Assembly: GCA_022652815.1 (NCBI GenBank)
Contig: JALCRR010000014.1
Coordinates: forward strand, 1-46,093
Origin: Oscillibacter sp.
GTDB lineage: Bacteria; Bacillota; Clostridia; Oscillospirales; Oscillospiraceae
Direction: 5' to 3'
Length of the DNA: 46,093 nucleotides
Position 1 is the first letter of the stretch. Each line of letters begins with the position of its first letter. Shown piece by piece: positions 25,018 through 33,624 of the stretch. The notes under the pieces are model-generated. The model saw nothing but the letters and a program-made list of their open reading frames with translations. It was not told the origin of the DNA and did not search any database. Both the position numbers and the translations under genes were made by a program.

Positions 25018-25959
25018 TCAGACGGCTGCGGCTTGACGCTGGGGTAGCTTTTCTGCCATCCACGCCGCCAAATCCTGATAGACCGTTTCCCGGCAGTTGT
25101 CGTTGAGAATCTCATGCCGTGCGCCGGGGTAAAGCTTCAGCCGTACATCGCGGACACCGACTTTACGGAAGCTCTCATACGCTTTTTGGACGCTCTTTCC
25201 GCAGTCACCAACCGGATCCATGGAGCCGGAGACAAACAGGACGGGCGTGTTCAAGTTCATTTTGCGAAGATTTGCAGTGGAGCGGATGAAATCCAGCCCG
25301 TGAAGCATTTCCCGGAAAAGCCCCACGGAAGCGTTGCCACCGCAGAGCGGGTCGGCTATGTAGCGGTCCACATTCTCCTCGTTGACGGACAGCCAGTCAT
25401 AACCCGTCCGATTGGGGGCGAAAATTTTGTTATAAGCGCCGAAGGCCAATTTTTCAACAACAGGACTGGCGTGCTCCCAGCCCACCTTTTTTGCTTCTAC
25501 GGCGGCAACCACCCGACCGCCGGCGGTCATGGCCGGAGACATCTGACCGGTGCCCATAATGATAGCGCCCGAGACGGCGCCGGGATAGCGAATGAGGTAG
25601 GTTCTGGCCAAAAACGAACCCATGGAGTGTCCCAGCAGAAAACAGGGGAGCGAGGGGAACTCCTTTCCGATCCGGCAGCGCACTTGATCGAGGTCGTCTA
25701 CGACGTCATCCCAGCGCTGAAAGTACAGCATCTCGGCGTCTTTGGCAACGGACAGCCCGTGACCGATGTGATCGTTGCCCACCACGGCGAAACCCTGCTC
25801 GGTCAAATACTTTGCCAATGGCTCATAGCGGGCGATGTATTCCGCAACGCCGTGGGAGATTTGCAGGACGGCGCGGGGAGTGTCCTCCGGAAGCCATTCA
25901 ATTCCGTGAATGGGTGTTTTGCCGTCGGCAGAAAGAAACGTAAACTCATTTTTCACCAT
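25018..25959 (-). CDS. Monoacylglycerol lipase-like alpha/beta hydrolase
   Basis: 313 aa serine hydrolase. The nucleophile elbow is GHSMGS, preceded by the oxyanion segment ISHGVAEYIARYEPLAKYL and by GNDHIGHG, both typical of the monoacylglycerol lipase/lysophospholipase (PldB) group. The acid is in SGSMDPVGD and the histidine in PGARHEILND, completing the triad. It probably releases fatty acid from a monoglyceride or lysophospholipid in the cytoplasm; there is no signal peptide. ATG 25959 has GGGAGG 11 bases upstream; a TTG at 25968 lies too close to that site. It is divergent from glycerol kinase, a fitting neighbour for a glyceride hydrolase. Confidence 0.88.
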   Translation of the reverse strand: MVKNEFTFLSADGKTPIHGIEWLPEDTPRAVLQISHGVAEYIARYEPLAKYLTEQGFAVVGNDHIGHGLSVAKDAEMLYFQRWDDVVDDLDQVRCRIGKEFPSLPCFLLGHSMGSFLARTYLIRYPGAVSGAIIMGTGQMSPAMTAGGRVVAAVEAKKVGWEHASPVVEKLAFGAYNKIFAPNRTGYDWLSVNEENVDRYIADPLCGGNASVGLFREMLHGLDFIRSTANLRKMNLNTPVLFVSGSMDPVGDCGKSVQKAYESFRKVGVRDVRLKLYPGARHEILNDNCRETVYQDLAAWMAEKLPQRQAAAV

Positions 25960-26029
25960 GGAAAACAATGCCTCCCTATGTTATACTATGGTCAAATTGA
26001 TCTAATTCGGCTGATAAAACCGACGCAAA

Positions 26030-26057
26030 ATGACAACGATGATTTTGCAATTATTCT
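26030..26057 (+). promoter_or_regulatory. Candidate glpK promoter
   Basis: ATGACA (26030-26035), 16 bp, TATTCT (26052-26057). Plausible but not strong. A TATAAC box for the divergent lipase gene lies near 25980 on the minus strand without a good -35 box. Confidence 0.4.
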
Positions 26058-26093
26058 AACACACAGCTCTAAAAAAGAACAGGGGGAAGTTCC

Positions 26094-27602
26094 ATGGAGA
26101 CCTATGTTGCCGCACTGGATCAAGGAACCACAAGCTCCCGCGCAATCCTCTTCAATCAGACGGGAGAAATTGTGGCCCGTGCCCAATACCCGTTTCAGCA
26201 GATTTATCCCCAGCCCGGCTGGGTGGAGCATGACCCGATGGAAATTCTGGCAACGGAGAAACGCGCTCTGGCCGAGGCTGTTCATACCGCCCACATTGAT
26301 CCCAAGGCACTCGCTGCCATCGGCATTACCAACCAGCGGGAGACGACCATCGTCTGGGAACGTGCCACCGGAAAACCGGTGTACAACGCCATCGTCTGGC
26401 AGTGCCGCCGCACGGCATCCATCTGCGATCAGTTGATTGCGGACGGTGTGGGCGACATGGTCACGGAGAAAACTGGTCTCCTGCTGGACGCCTATTTTTC
26501 GGGAACCAAGCTCAAGTGGATTCTGGACAACGTTTCCGGCGTGCGGGAACGGGCGGAACGGGGCGAGCTTTGCGCCGGGACGGTGGACTGCTGGCTGATC
26601 TGGAACTTGACTGGGGGTCAAGCCCATGTGACAGACTATTCCAACGCTTCCCGCACCATGCTGTTCAATATCAACACGCTGGGGTGGGATGAGGACTTGT
26701 GCAGGCTTTTGCAGATTCCCATGAGCCTGCTGCCGCATCCGGTTCCCTCCTGCGGCAAATATGGAACGGTGGCCGCCGGGATTCCGGGACTGGAAGATCT
26801 CGCCGGCGTTCCCATTTGCGGTAGCGCCGGCGACCAGCCGGCGGCACTGTTCGGACAGGGGTGCTTCACGCCGGGACAGGCGAAAAACACGTACGGCACC
26901 GGCTGCTTTACGCTGATGAATGTGGGCAGCACGCCGGTCAGATCCAAGGCGGGACTGGTAACTTCCGTCGCATGGAGCCTGCATGGAAAGACAACCTATG
27001 CGCTGGAGGGCAGCGTGTTCAATGCCGGCAGTACCATTCAGTGGCTGCGGGATGAGATGAAGCTCATCGATTCGGCGCCGGAGTGTGACCGCCTGGCCGA
27101 AAGTGTGCCGGACAGCGGGGGTGTTTATCTGGTGCCGGCGTTTACCGGTCTTGGCGCGCCGTACTGGGATATGTATGCCCGGGGCGCGATTGTGGGTTTG
27201 ACGCGGGGAAGTACCCGCGCTCATATTGCCCGGGCGGTGCTGGATTCCATTGCTTTTCAAGTGACTGATTTGATACAGGCAATGCAGTCTGACGCGCCCT
27301 GTCCAATTACCACGCTGCGGGTGGACGGCGGCGCATCGGTCAGCGATATCCTGCTGCAAACCCAGGCAAATTTGCTGCGGCTTCCGGTGGACAGGCCTGC
27401 CCAGGTGGAGACCACGGCCTTCGGTGCAGCGGCGCTGGCGGGGTTGAGCGTCGGCATCTGGCACGACCAGAAAGAGCTGGAGAGCCTGCGCCGCAGTCAG
27501 CACGTGTTTACACCGCAGAAAGAAGAAAGCCTTGCCCAGGAGAGCTATCGCCAGTGGCGCAGAGCCGTTGAGCGGGCTTCCGGCTGGATCGAAAAGAATT
27601 GA
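26094..27602 (+). CDS. glpK: Glycerol kinase
   Basis: 502 aa FGGY kinase that phosphorylates glycerol to sn-glycerol 3-phosphate. The N terminus ALDQGTTSSRAILFN is the classic GlpK signature, followed by QPGWVEHDPMEI, ITNQRETTIVWE and NAIVWQCRRTA. The second domain has GSAGDQPAALFGQ and GTGCFTLMN. In many Firmicute GlpKs the loop just before the GDQQAALFGQ region carries a histidine phosphorylated by HPr; here that segment reads GIPGLEDLAGVPICG without histidine, so PTS control is unlikely. GGGGGAAG lies 6 bases before ATG. It is divergent from the lipase-like gene. No glpF or glpD is adjacent. Confidence 0.95.
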   Translation: METYVAALDQGTTSSRAILFNQTGEIVARAQYPFQQIYPQPGWVEHDPMEILATEKRALAEAVHTAHIDPKALAAIGITNQRETTIVWERATGKPVYNAIVWQCRRTASICDQLIADGVGDMVTEKTGLLLDAYFSGTKLKWILDNVSGVRERAERGELCAGTVDCWLIWNLTGGQAHVTDYSNASRTMLFNINTLGWDEDLCRLLQIPMSLLPHPVPSCGKYGTVAAGIPGLEDLAGVPICGSAGDQPAALFGQGCFTPGQAKNTYGTGCFTLMNVGSTPVRSKAGLVTSVAWSLHGKTTYALEGSVFNAGSTIQWLRDEMKLIDSAPECDRLAESVPDSGGVYLVPAFTGLGAPYWDMYARGAIVGLTRGSTRAHIARAVLDSIAFQVTDLIQAMQSDAPCPITTLRVDGGASVSDILLQTQANLLRLPVDRPAQVETTAFGAAALAGLSVGIWHDQKELESLRRSQHVFTPQKEESLAQESYRQWRRAVERASGWIEKN

Positions 27603-27653
27603 AAATTTCCCGTGACTGTTTTGAAAACGAACTGTGAACATTTGGAAAATCGG

Positions 27654-27682
27654 TTGCCTTTTTAAAATGGCGGGTATATACT
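27654..27682 (+). promoter_or_regulatory. Promoter of zinc-ribbon gene
   Basis: TTGCCT (27654-27659), 17 bp, TATACT (27677-27682). Clear spacing and a strong -10. Confidence 0.75.
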
Positions 27683-27707
27683 GATTCCACAATACCGGAG
27701 AGGAAAC

Positions 27708-27725
27708 AGACGCCTTCTGGCGTCT
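27708..27725 (+). other. 5' UTR hairpin before zinc-ribbon gene
   Basis: AGACGCC-TTCT-GGCGTCT, a perfect 7 bp stem with a tetraloop, placed about 25 bases after the predicted -10 box and just before AAAGGAG. It is more likely a transcript-stabilising or regulatory leader than a terminator. Confidence 0.6.
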
Positions 27726-27746
27726 AACCGAAAGGAGTTTTTTAAT

Positions 27747-28124
27747 ATGGCATTTTTTGATGATTTGAGCAGAAAGGCAAAGGACGTTGCTTCCGTTGCC
27801 ACAGAAAAGGCAAAGGACGCTGCCGAACTGGCCAAGATCAATATGGCAATCGCCGGCGAACAGCGCGAGATGGACAAGAACTATCGCACCATCGGCGAAT
27901 GGTTTGTCACCGAGTATTCCGGCGAAATTCCCGAGGCTGTCAAGGATCTGGTAGACGCAGTTGCCGCCTCCAAGTCCAAGATTGCCGATCTGGAAGCCAG
28001 CAAGCCCTCCCGCGAGGATGCGGCTGAGACGGTTCCCGAGAGCAGTATGAAAAAGTGCCCCATCTGCGGCGCTGTCTCCGACAGCAAGTTCTGCCCGCAG
28101 TGCGGCGCTCCCATGGGCGAATAA
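27747..28124 (+). CDS. Zinc-ribbon protein with helical N terminus
   Basis: 125 aa. The first 85 residues are charged and helical (KAKDVASVATEKAKDAAELAK and following), likely a coiled coil. After a short linker the C terminus carries CPICGAVSDSKFCPQCGAPMGE, a four-cysteine zinc ribbon (C-P-x-C, C-P-x-C). There is no signal peptide or transmembrane segment. Such proteins are common in Clostridia and are mostly of unknown function; the ribbon may bind nucleic acid or a partner protein. Expression is probably strong, given a good promoter, a leader hairpin and AAAGGAG close to the start. It is a single-gene unit bounded by a strong terminator. Confidence 0.85.
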   Translation: MAFFDDLSRKAKDVASVATEKAKDAAELAKINMAIAGEQREMDKNYRTIGEWFVTEYSGEIPEAVKDLVDAVAASKSKIADLEASKPSREDAAETVPESSMKKCPICGAVSDSKFCPQCGAPMGE

Positions 28125-28133
28125 GATTGCATC

Positions 28134-28168
28134 AAAAAAGCGGTTGCCGAAAGGCAGCCGCTTTTTTT
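28134..28168. terminator. Bidirectional terminator
   Basis: 15 bp arms (28134-28148, 28153-28167), GAAA tetraloop, A6 at the start and T7 at the end, so it works on both strands: for the zinc-ribbon gene and for the minus-strand membrane protein operon. Confidence 0.95.
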
Positions 28169-28174
28169 GATCGT

Positions 28175-29053
28175 TTATTTTGTTTCGGAAGAATCCTCCG
28201 GCGTTTGCGCCCGTGCCTGCTTCAAAAAGTCCTTGTTAGCAGCCTTTTTGGTGGGGACGAAGCCCTGAGCCGGCGTGCGCCGCTTGCCCTTGCTTCGGGC
28301 GTAGAAAAATCCGGTGATGGAAAAGACCACGGCACCGATAAAGTTCACGAACAGATCCTTCATGGTGTCAATCAGACCGATGTCCAGATAGCCGCCAAGC
28401 CCCAGACTTTCTCCGTTGATGACCACGTCGTCAATACCTTTCACGGCCACAACTTTGTTGGAAAGCGTGGGGTCCAGCGCCACGGTGTAAATGGAGTGTA
28501 TGATGGTGTCCTTCTGCATATCGGAGTGGAAAAACCAGTCCATGCTAAATTCAAAAAACTCCCACAGAATCCCGATGGTCATGGAGAAGCAGAACGCTAC
28601 CAAAGCCAGAAAAACGGGGGAGAGGTCAAAGGTGAGCCGGGGGTTGTCGTTGAGCAGAACCACTGCGGAAAAGCCCACTGCCGCAGCCAGAAAGCCGTTG
28701 AGCGTATGCAGCATGGTGTCCCAGCCGGGAATGACGATGTAAAATGCGTTGACTTCGCCTAAAATTTCCGCGGCAAAAATAAAGCATAAAATGGTAATTT
28801 CCAACGCCGGGGGAAGCTCGATCCGCAGCCGCACTTGAAGCCAGCTGGGAACATAGAGCAGCAAAATGGTCAGCGAGCAGAAGAACACGCCCTCATAGTT
28901 ATGCAGGAAACACTGGCGTACCAGCGAAAAGATAACCAGTGCCCGCAGCGCGGTAAAGACGACAAAGGAACTCTTGTGTTCCCGCAGCTCCATATGAATG
29001 GCCTGCTTAAATGTTTTTTTCAGCCATCTCTTTTCTTTTTTACTTTGTTTCAA
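28175..29053 (-). CDS. Integral membrane protein, YjdF/DUF2238-like
   Basis: 292 aa with a basic N terminus, about six transmembrane segments and a charged C terminus (KAANKDFLKQARAQTPEDSSETK). The segments PGWDTMLHTLNGFLAAAVG and TIGILWEFFEFSMDWFF recall the YjdF/DUF2238 family, which has no known function. The start is TTG at 29053 with GGAGG 7 bases upstream; it overlaps the stop of the glycerophosphodiesterase gene by 4 bp, so the two are translationally coupled. It is the last gene of the HAD-MFS-GDPD operon. A role in lipid or polyol membrane metabolism is inferred from the neighbours only. Confidence 0.8.
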   Translation of the reverse strand: MKQSKKEKRWLKKTFKQAIHMELREHKSSFVVFTALRALVIFSLVRQCFLHNYEGVFFCSLTILLLYVPSWLQVRLRIELPPALEITILCFIFAAEILGEVNAFYIVIPGWDTMLHTLNGFLAAAVGFSAVVLLNDNPRLTFDLSPVFLALVAFCFSMTIGILWEFFEFSMDWFFHSDMQKDTIIHSIYTVALDPTLSNKVVAVKGIDDVVINGESLGLGGYLDIGLIDTMKDLFVNFIGAVVFSITGFFYARSKGKRRTPAQGFVPTKKAANKDFLKQARAQTPEDSSETK

Positions 29054-29928
29054 TCTGTTACCTCCGGATCGAATTTTTCAAAGATCACCAAATGCCCCTC
29101 TTTTTCCGCCTGCTTCATATCGGCAAGAGAGCGGATAGTCCAGTTAATCTCCTGCCCGCCAAGCAGGTGACAGGCCAGACGGGGAGAGGCACAAGTCCGA
29201 TCTTCAAATTTATAGGCAATAAAATCTGGCCGGGTGCGCGTATTGTAAATCAAGTTCGTCAGCATGAAGCGGTTGTATCCGTTAAGACCGGCGGGCTCTT
29301 TCATAAAATTCTGAGCCAGCTGCCCGCGGACGATCTCTGGGCGATGATGCTTTAGCCACAGCAGTGCTCTGGGATCGAAGCTTTCCATGCAATACTCTAC
29401 GGAGAACTTGTCGAGACATTCCACCGTCTTTTGCGTCAGCTCGTCCCAGTTTCCGTTTGCGGGTTTTACCTCCACCACCAGCGGCGTTTTTCTCTCAAAG
29501 AGCGGGAGCACTTCCTCCAGAAACGGGATGAGGTTTTCCGTGCCCTCCAGTCGAAAGGCGCGCAGTTCGTCAGATGTAAAATCCTCCACATTGCCTTCCA
29601 CGCCGCAAACGCGCTTGAGAGAGCTGTCGTGGATGACGGCCAGATGGTCGTCTTTTGTTAGGTGGACGTCCAACTCAGCGCCAAAACCCCGGTCCACGGC
29701 GCGCTGAAAAGCCGGCAGAGAGTTTTCGGGAATGCGGGGCTTGTCGTGAAAGCCTCGGTGCGCATAGCGATACTGCCGCAAAAGCTTCCACTTCGGATGT
29801 CCCCGACGGGGCATGACGGCAAAGCACCAGATCAAGAAAAACAGCAGGGCAGCAAACAGGAGCTTCCCCAGAATTTTCAGAAAAATCATGCCGGGCGTCA
29901 GAGCAAAAATTGCAACGGTGGAGGTCAA
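29050..29928 (-). CDS. Glycerophosphodiester phosphodiesterase
   Basis: 292 aa by the longest start. One transmembrane segment near the N terminus (about residues 15-38) anchors a GDPD domain. Catalytic residues are all present: YAHRGFHDKPRIPEN (His-Arg and Glu), GAELDVHLTKDDHLAVIHD (Glu, Asp and His). It should cleave glycerophosphodiesters to sn-glycerol 3-phosphate and an alcohol. The start is uncertain: TTG 29928 has only a weak site; an ATG at 29889 lies just before the membrane segment without a clear site. It begins 24 bp after the MFS gene and overlaps the downstream gene by 4 bp. Its product could feed the glycerol pathway with the glpK nearby, which is inference. Confidence 0.88.
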   Translation of the reverse strand: MTSTVAIFALTPGMIFLKILGKLLFAALLFFLIWCFAVMPRRGHPKWKLLRQYRYAHRGFHDKPRIPENSLPAFQRAVDRGFGAELDVHLTKDDHLAVIHDSSLKRVCGVEGNVEDFTSDELRAFRLEGTENLIPFLEEVLPLFERKTPLVVEVKPANGNWDELTQKTVECLDKFSVEYCMESFDPRALLWLKHHRPEIVRGQLAQNFMKEPAGLNGYNRFMLTNLIYNTRTRPDFIAYKFEDRTCASPRLACHLLGGQEINWTIRSLADMKQAEKEGHLVIFEKFDPEVTD

Positions 29929-29952
29929 AATTTCATCTTCTTTCGCAAATAA

Positions 29953-31278
29953 TTAGGAATCTACGTCAAAGCTATCTAGCCCGCGCTTCTTAATTGCAGT
30001 GCTGTCGCCGTGCTTGACGAACAGCATTGTCAAAAAGCTGCATGCCACGGCTGCTGCCGCGTAGGGGAACAGCGTCACATAGCTGACATTTTTCAGCAGA
30101 GCGCCGGCAGCAATCGGTGTGATGGTCTGTGCCGCCATGGAGAACGTGTAGTAGTAGCCGGTAAATTTGCCGATGTCGGAGCCCTTGCACATCTCCACTA
30201 CCATCGGCAGGGAGTTGACGTTGATCGCCGCCCAGGCAAGACCCACAATGGCAAAAAGTGCATAGAGCAGGGGGGAGAAGCTGCTGGAGATCAGAGAGTA
30301 GAGGAACATGGTGAAAAAGCAGGCTGCCAACAAGGCAACGCCGAAGAGAATGGTTTTCTTTCGGCCAATTTTAGAGGCGACATTTCCCACCGGAATGTAC
30401 GAGACAATGGCGCCTACGGTGGCGACCGTGAGACAGACCGAGGCACCGCCTAGCGTCATGCCCCAAACGTGGTTGGCATAGGTTGTGAACCACGTCTCCA
30501 CGGCGTTGTAGCCGATGTACCACAGGGCAATGGAGACAAGCAGCAGGACAAGACTGCGCTTGACCGCAGCCGGCAGTACCTGGGTGCCGCTGCCATCATC
30601 CTCGGCGAGATTTTCCTCTGGATGGCCGGCTTCCCAAAGCTGCATTTCCGCTTCGATCTTCCGTTCCCGAATGGTGCCGGAGACGACGGCCACGGCGATT
30701 AGCATGATGATTGCTACGGCAGCAAACAGGCGGAAATAGCTGACGTGCTCTTGGGAATTGCCGGAGGCATACAGCACGGACGCGAGAATCAGATAGAGAA
30801 CGCCGCCCACGGCACCCATCAGATTGATAATTGCGTTGCCCCGGGAGCGTAAAGGCTTGGGGGTGACGTCCGGCATCAAAGCAACTGCGGGAGAGCGATA
30901 AGTGCCCATAGCAATGAGCAGTCCGCCCAGCACGCAGATGAATACAACCAGCTTCCACTTCGCCGGAGCAGCGGCATAGCTGTTATCCAGCGCGGGAAGG
31001 AACAGCATCAGCACCACGGCTGCGGCGGTTCCCCCAATCAAAAACGGCGTCCGCTTGCCAAGGCGTGAGCGGCACTTGTCTGACAGAGAACCGAACAGCG
31101 GCAGCAGGAAAAGCGCCAGCACATTGTCCGCCGCCATAATGACGCCGGAGAGCGTTTCATTCATGTGGAACGTGTTCGTCAAAATCAGAGGAATGACGCT
31201 GTTATACATCTGCCAAAAGGCGCAGATAGAGAGAAAGGCAAAACCGACCAGAACGGTACGTTTGGTGTTCAGCTTCAT
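29953..31278 (-). CDS. MFS transporter (SLC45/GPH-like)
   Basis: 441 aa with twelve predicted transmembrane segments. The N-terminal half has the pattern SICAFWQMYNSVIPLILTN and GSLSDKCRSRLGKRTPFLI, the latter the loop 2-3 motif (G-x-x-SD-x-x-R/K) of the MFS family; SRLGKRTPFLIGG closely resembles sugar transporters of the SLC45/GPH type. The substrate cannot be told; a sugar, glycoside or a glycerol-containing compound is possible. It starts 4 bp after the HAD gene and is followed by the glycerophosphodiesterase gene, so all belong to one operon. There is no adjacent regulator. Confidence 0.88.
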   Translation of the reverse strand: MKLNTKRTVLVGFAFLSICAFWQMYNSVIPLILTNTFHMNETLSGVIMAADNVLALFLLPLFGSLSDKCRSRLGKRTPFLIGGTAAAVVLMLFLPALDNSYAAAPAKWKLVVFICVLGGLLIAMGTYRSPAVALMPDVTPKPLRSRGNAIINLMGAVGGVLYLILASVLYASGNSQEHVSYFRLFAAVAIIMLIAVAVVSGTIRERKIEAEMQLWEAGHPEENLAEDDGSGTQVLPAAVKRSLVLLLVSIALWYIGYNAVETWFTTYANHVWGMTLGGASVCLTVATVGAIVSYIPVGNVASKIGRKKTILFGVALLAACFFTMFLYSLISSSFSPLLYALFAIVGLAWAAINVNSLPMVVEMCKGSDIGKFTGYYYTFSMAAQTITPIAAGALLKNVSYVTLFPYAAAAVACSFLTMLFVKHGDSTAIKKRGLDSFDVDS

Positions 31279-31282
31279 AGGC

Positions 31283-32098
31283 TTACACTCCTTTTGCTCG
31301 CTTCAGCTCGCCGAGGAGCTGCGCAATATCTTGATAGATGGCCGTGGGCTTGATGGCGCTTTCCCGGACGGTTTCCATGGTGCTCTCGCCGGAGAGCACC
31401 AGCACGCCGTCCACGCCGGCGTTAAGACCACTGGCAACATCCGTATAGATGCGGTCACCGATGACCACGGTTTCCTCTTTCGTACAGCCCATGCGCCGCA
31501 TGGCCAGCTCCACCATGGTGGGCTGGGGCTTTCCGATAAAACGGGGAGAGCGGCCGGTGGCCTTTGTCAGCATCTGACACACGCTGCCGCAGTCCGGCAC
31601 ATAGCCGTACCAGGTGGGACAGACCCAGTCGGGGTTGGTGGCGATAAAGTCCACGCCCCGATTCAAAAGAATGCAGGCATCTTCCAACTTCTGAAAGGTC
31701 AACTCCGTGTCAAAGCCGCAGATCAGTGTGGTGACGGATTCCTCCGGCGTCTTTGCAAGGCGGAATCCGGCGGCACGCAGCTGATTCTTGAAGGATTCGG
31801 TGCCGCAGACGTAATAGACGTCCTGCACGGTTTTTTGCCGCTTCAAATCATCGATCGTGGCGTCCACCGAGGTGAGAAAATCACCCGCTGTGGCGTCAAT
31901 GCCCAGCCGATTCATCTTTTCTACATAGGCGTGGATTCCGCGGGAGGAATTGTTGGTTAGGTAAAGATAGGAGCCACCGCAGGTGCGGACGTACTGCAAG
32001 AAGTCCTTTGCCCCATCGAACAGGGCTTCGTCCAGGTACAGCGTGCCGTCCATATCCAGTAAAAACAGTTTTTTCCCGGCGAGGTTCGTGTAAATCAC
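31283..32098 (-). CDS. HAD-IIA family phosphatase (NagD/AraL-like)
   Basis: 271 aa from GTG 32098. HAD motif I is LFLLDMDGTLYLDE, motif II YLTNNSSRG, motif III lies in FIGKPQPTMVELA and motif IV in VVIGDRIYTDVASGLNAG. The cap domain between motifs II and III is of class C2a, as in NagD, AraL and phosphoglycolate/glycerol-phosphate phosphatases. It probably hydrolyses a small sugar or polyol phosphate in the cytoplasm. The start was chosen because the open frame extends upstream to 32182 through the terminator of the previous gene; GGAAGCGGA before the GTG is a modest site. First gene of the operon with the MFS transporter and glycerophosphodiesterase. Confidence 0.88.
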   Translation of the reverse strand: MIYTNLAGKKLFLLDMDGTLYLDEALFDGAKDFLQYVRTCGGSYLYLTNNSSRGIHAYVEKMNRLGIDATAGDFLTSVDATIDDLKRQKTVQDVYYVCGTESFKNQLRAAGFRLAKTPEESVTTLICGFDTELTFQKLEDACILLNRGVDFIATNPDWVCPTWYGYVPDCGSVCQMLTKATGRSPRFIGKPQPTMVELAMRRMGCTKEETVVIGDRIYTDVASGLNAGVDGVLVLSGESTMETVRESAIKPTAIYQDIAQLLGELKRAKGV

Positions 32099-32124
32099 TC
32101 CGCTTCCGTAAGAATATACAAAAA

Positions 32125-32153
32125 AGCATAGCACAAAGCCGCTGCTCTGACAA
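32125..32153 (-). promoter_or_regulatory. Promoter of HAD-MFS-GDPD operon, inside a terminator
   Basis: On the minus strand TTGTCA (32148-32153), 17 bp, TATGCT (32125-32130). The spacer is formed by one arm of the terminator hairpin of the upstream spoVAF gene. Confidence 0.5.
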
Positions 32154-32170
32154 GAACAACGGCTTTGTGC
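32131..32170 (-). terminator. Terminator of spoVAF
   Basis: 14 bp arms (32131-32144, 32157-32170; one wobble pair), 12-base loop. On the minus strand a T6 run follows after a few bases. It lies 9 bp after the spoVAF stop. Confidence 0.8.
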
Positions 32171-32178
32171 GGAAAAAT

Positions 32179-33600
32179 TCACGTGTTATCCCACTTGATC
32201 GGCTCCCGAATCAGCAGGCGTTTTAGAGCTTTCCAGTCGAAGGGAATCAGCGGGTAAAGGTAGCCCCGCCCTGCCACCGGTTTGCAGGTGGCCAGCAGGA
32301 CGATGATGCCCAGTGTGCCGATTGCCAGCCCCCAGAGGTCCAGCCACGCGGAGAGCAGCAAAAGAACCACTCGCAGCAGCTTAAACGCATAGCCCAACTC
32401 GTAGCCCGGCTGGGCGAAGCCAGCCACGGACACAAACGCCATATAGACCAAAACCTCCGGCGAAAGCCACCCGGCCTGCACAGCAAAATCGCCTAAAATC
32501 AAGGCACCCAGCATGGAAAAAGAATTGGACAGGGAATCCGGCGTATTCAGTGACGCCAGTTTTAAAACGTCGATCAGAAACTCTACCACCAACAGCTGCC
32601 AGAAAAGGGAGAGATCACACGGCTCCGGCACGGCGATGAAGCTCAACCAGTCCGGCACCCGCCCCGGCACGCTGGCAAGCAGGTACCATACCGGCGTAAT
32701 GAAAAGAGACATTAGAAAGACAATCAGCCGCAAAATCCGCAGATAGGTGCCCACAATCGGCGGAAAATAGAAGTCGTTGGCCTCCTGCACAAAATCCAGA
32801 AACGAAGTCGGCAGCAACATGACGGCGGGGGAGTTGTCCACGATCACGACGATGCCGCCCTCCATGACCGTGGCCGCCGCCGTATCGGGGCGCTCACTGT
32901 ATCGAATTTTCGGGAACGGATTGTACCACTGCTTTGGGCGAATGGCCTCCGCCACGCTCTCCTGTCCCATGGAGAGGGAGCGCACGGAAATGCCCTCCAG
33001 CTTTGCCCGGAGCTTCCCCAGATAGTCTTGATCCACCCGGTCATCCAGATAGCAGATCACCACATCGTTTTTTGACCGGGTGCCGACCTTGAGCCCTTCC
33101 AGCGTCAGATGCGGGTCCCGGATGCGCCGGCGCAGCAGCGCCATGTTGGGAATGGCCGCCTCCACAAAACCGTCATGGGAGCCGCGGAGGACCTTCCCGT
33201 CCTCCGGCTGCTCTACCCCCCGGGTGGGGAAGCTCTTGGCGTCCATCAGCACGCCGCCCTGCACGCCCTCCATCAAAAGCAGCGTCTTGCCCAGCAGGAC
33301 GGAGGTGACAATCGTCTCCACATCATCGGTGACGTTGGTTTCTGAGAAGGTGACGTACCGGTCAGCGAAGTCCTGCATCCGGGTCAGCACGCCGACCTCC
33401 GCCGGCGTCAGGCTCAGCCAGAACGAGCCCATCCGCTCCAGAATGGCGTCCTTGCCGTATCCGTCGATGACCCAGATGCGAGATTTTCGCCCGCCGATGC
33501 GAAAATCCCGGGACACCATGTCGCAGCTGCGCGATACGCCCAGTATGTCGTCCATTCTTCTGACGTTATCTTGATAAATTGTCGATAGTTTTTCCTCCAT
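32179..33600 (-). CDS. spoVAF: Stage V sporulation protein AF (GerA family)
   Basis: 473 aa. The N-terminal cytoplasmic half has the GerA-family pattern (CDMVSRDFRIG, LLLMEGVQGGVLMDAKSFPTRGVEQP, SMGQESVAEAI, NPFPKIRYSERPD) and is followed by about five transmembrane segments in the C-terminal half (PVWYLLASVPGRVPDWLSF and onward). The opening motif and length fit SpoVAF rather than a germinant receptor GerAA. It acts in the spore inner membrane. ATG 33600 has GGAGG 6 bases upstream, and the in-frame extension to 33696 is rejected. A sigma-G-like promoter precedes it. No other spoVA gene is next to it, which is unusual because it usually ends the spoVA operon. Confidence 0.9.
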   Translation of the reverse strand: MEEKLSTIYQDNVRRMDDILGVSRSCDMVSRDFRIGGRKSRIWVIDGYGKDAILERMGSFWLSLTPAEVGVLTRMQDFADRYVTFSETNVTDDVETIVTSVLLGKTLLLMEGVQGGVLMDAKSFPTRGVEQPEDGKVLRGSHDGFVEAAIPNMALLRRRIRDPHLTLEGLKVGTRSKNDVVICYLDDRVDQDYLGKLRAKLEGISVRSLSMGQESVAEAIRPKQWYNPFPKIRYSERPDTAAATVMEGGIVVIVDNSPAVMLLPTSFLDFVQEANDFYFPPIVGTYLRILRLIVFLMSLFITPVWYLLASVPGRVPDWLSFIAVPEPCDLSLFWQLLVVEFLIDVLKLASLNTPDSLSNSFSMLGALILGDFAVQAGWLSPEVLVYMAFVSVAGFAQPGYELGYAFKLLRVVLLLLSAWLDLWGLAIGTLGIIVLLATCKPVAGRGYLYPLIPFDWKALKRLLIREPIKWDNT

Positions 33601-33624
33601 GGCGCACCTCCGCAATCGTGCAAG

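Noticed and set aside
25992-27692. Long minus-strand open frame (566 codons)
   Set aside because: It is the antisense shadow of glpK and shows no family motifs.
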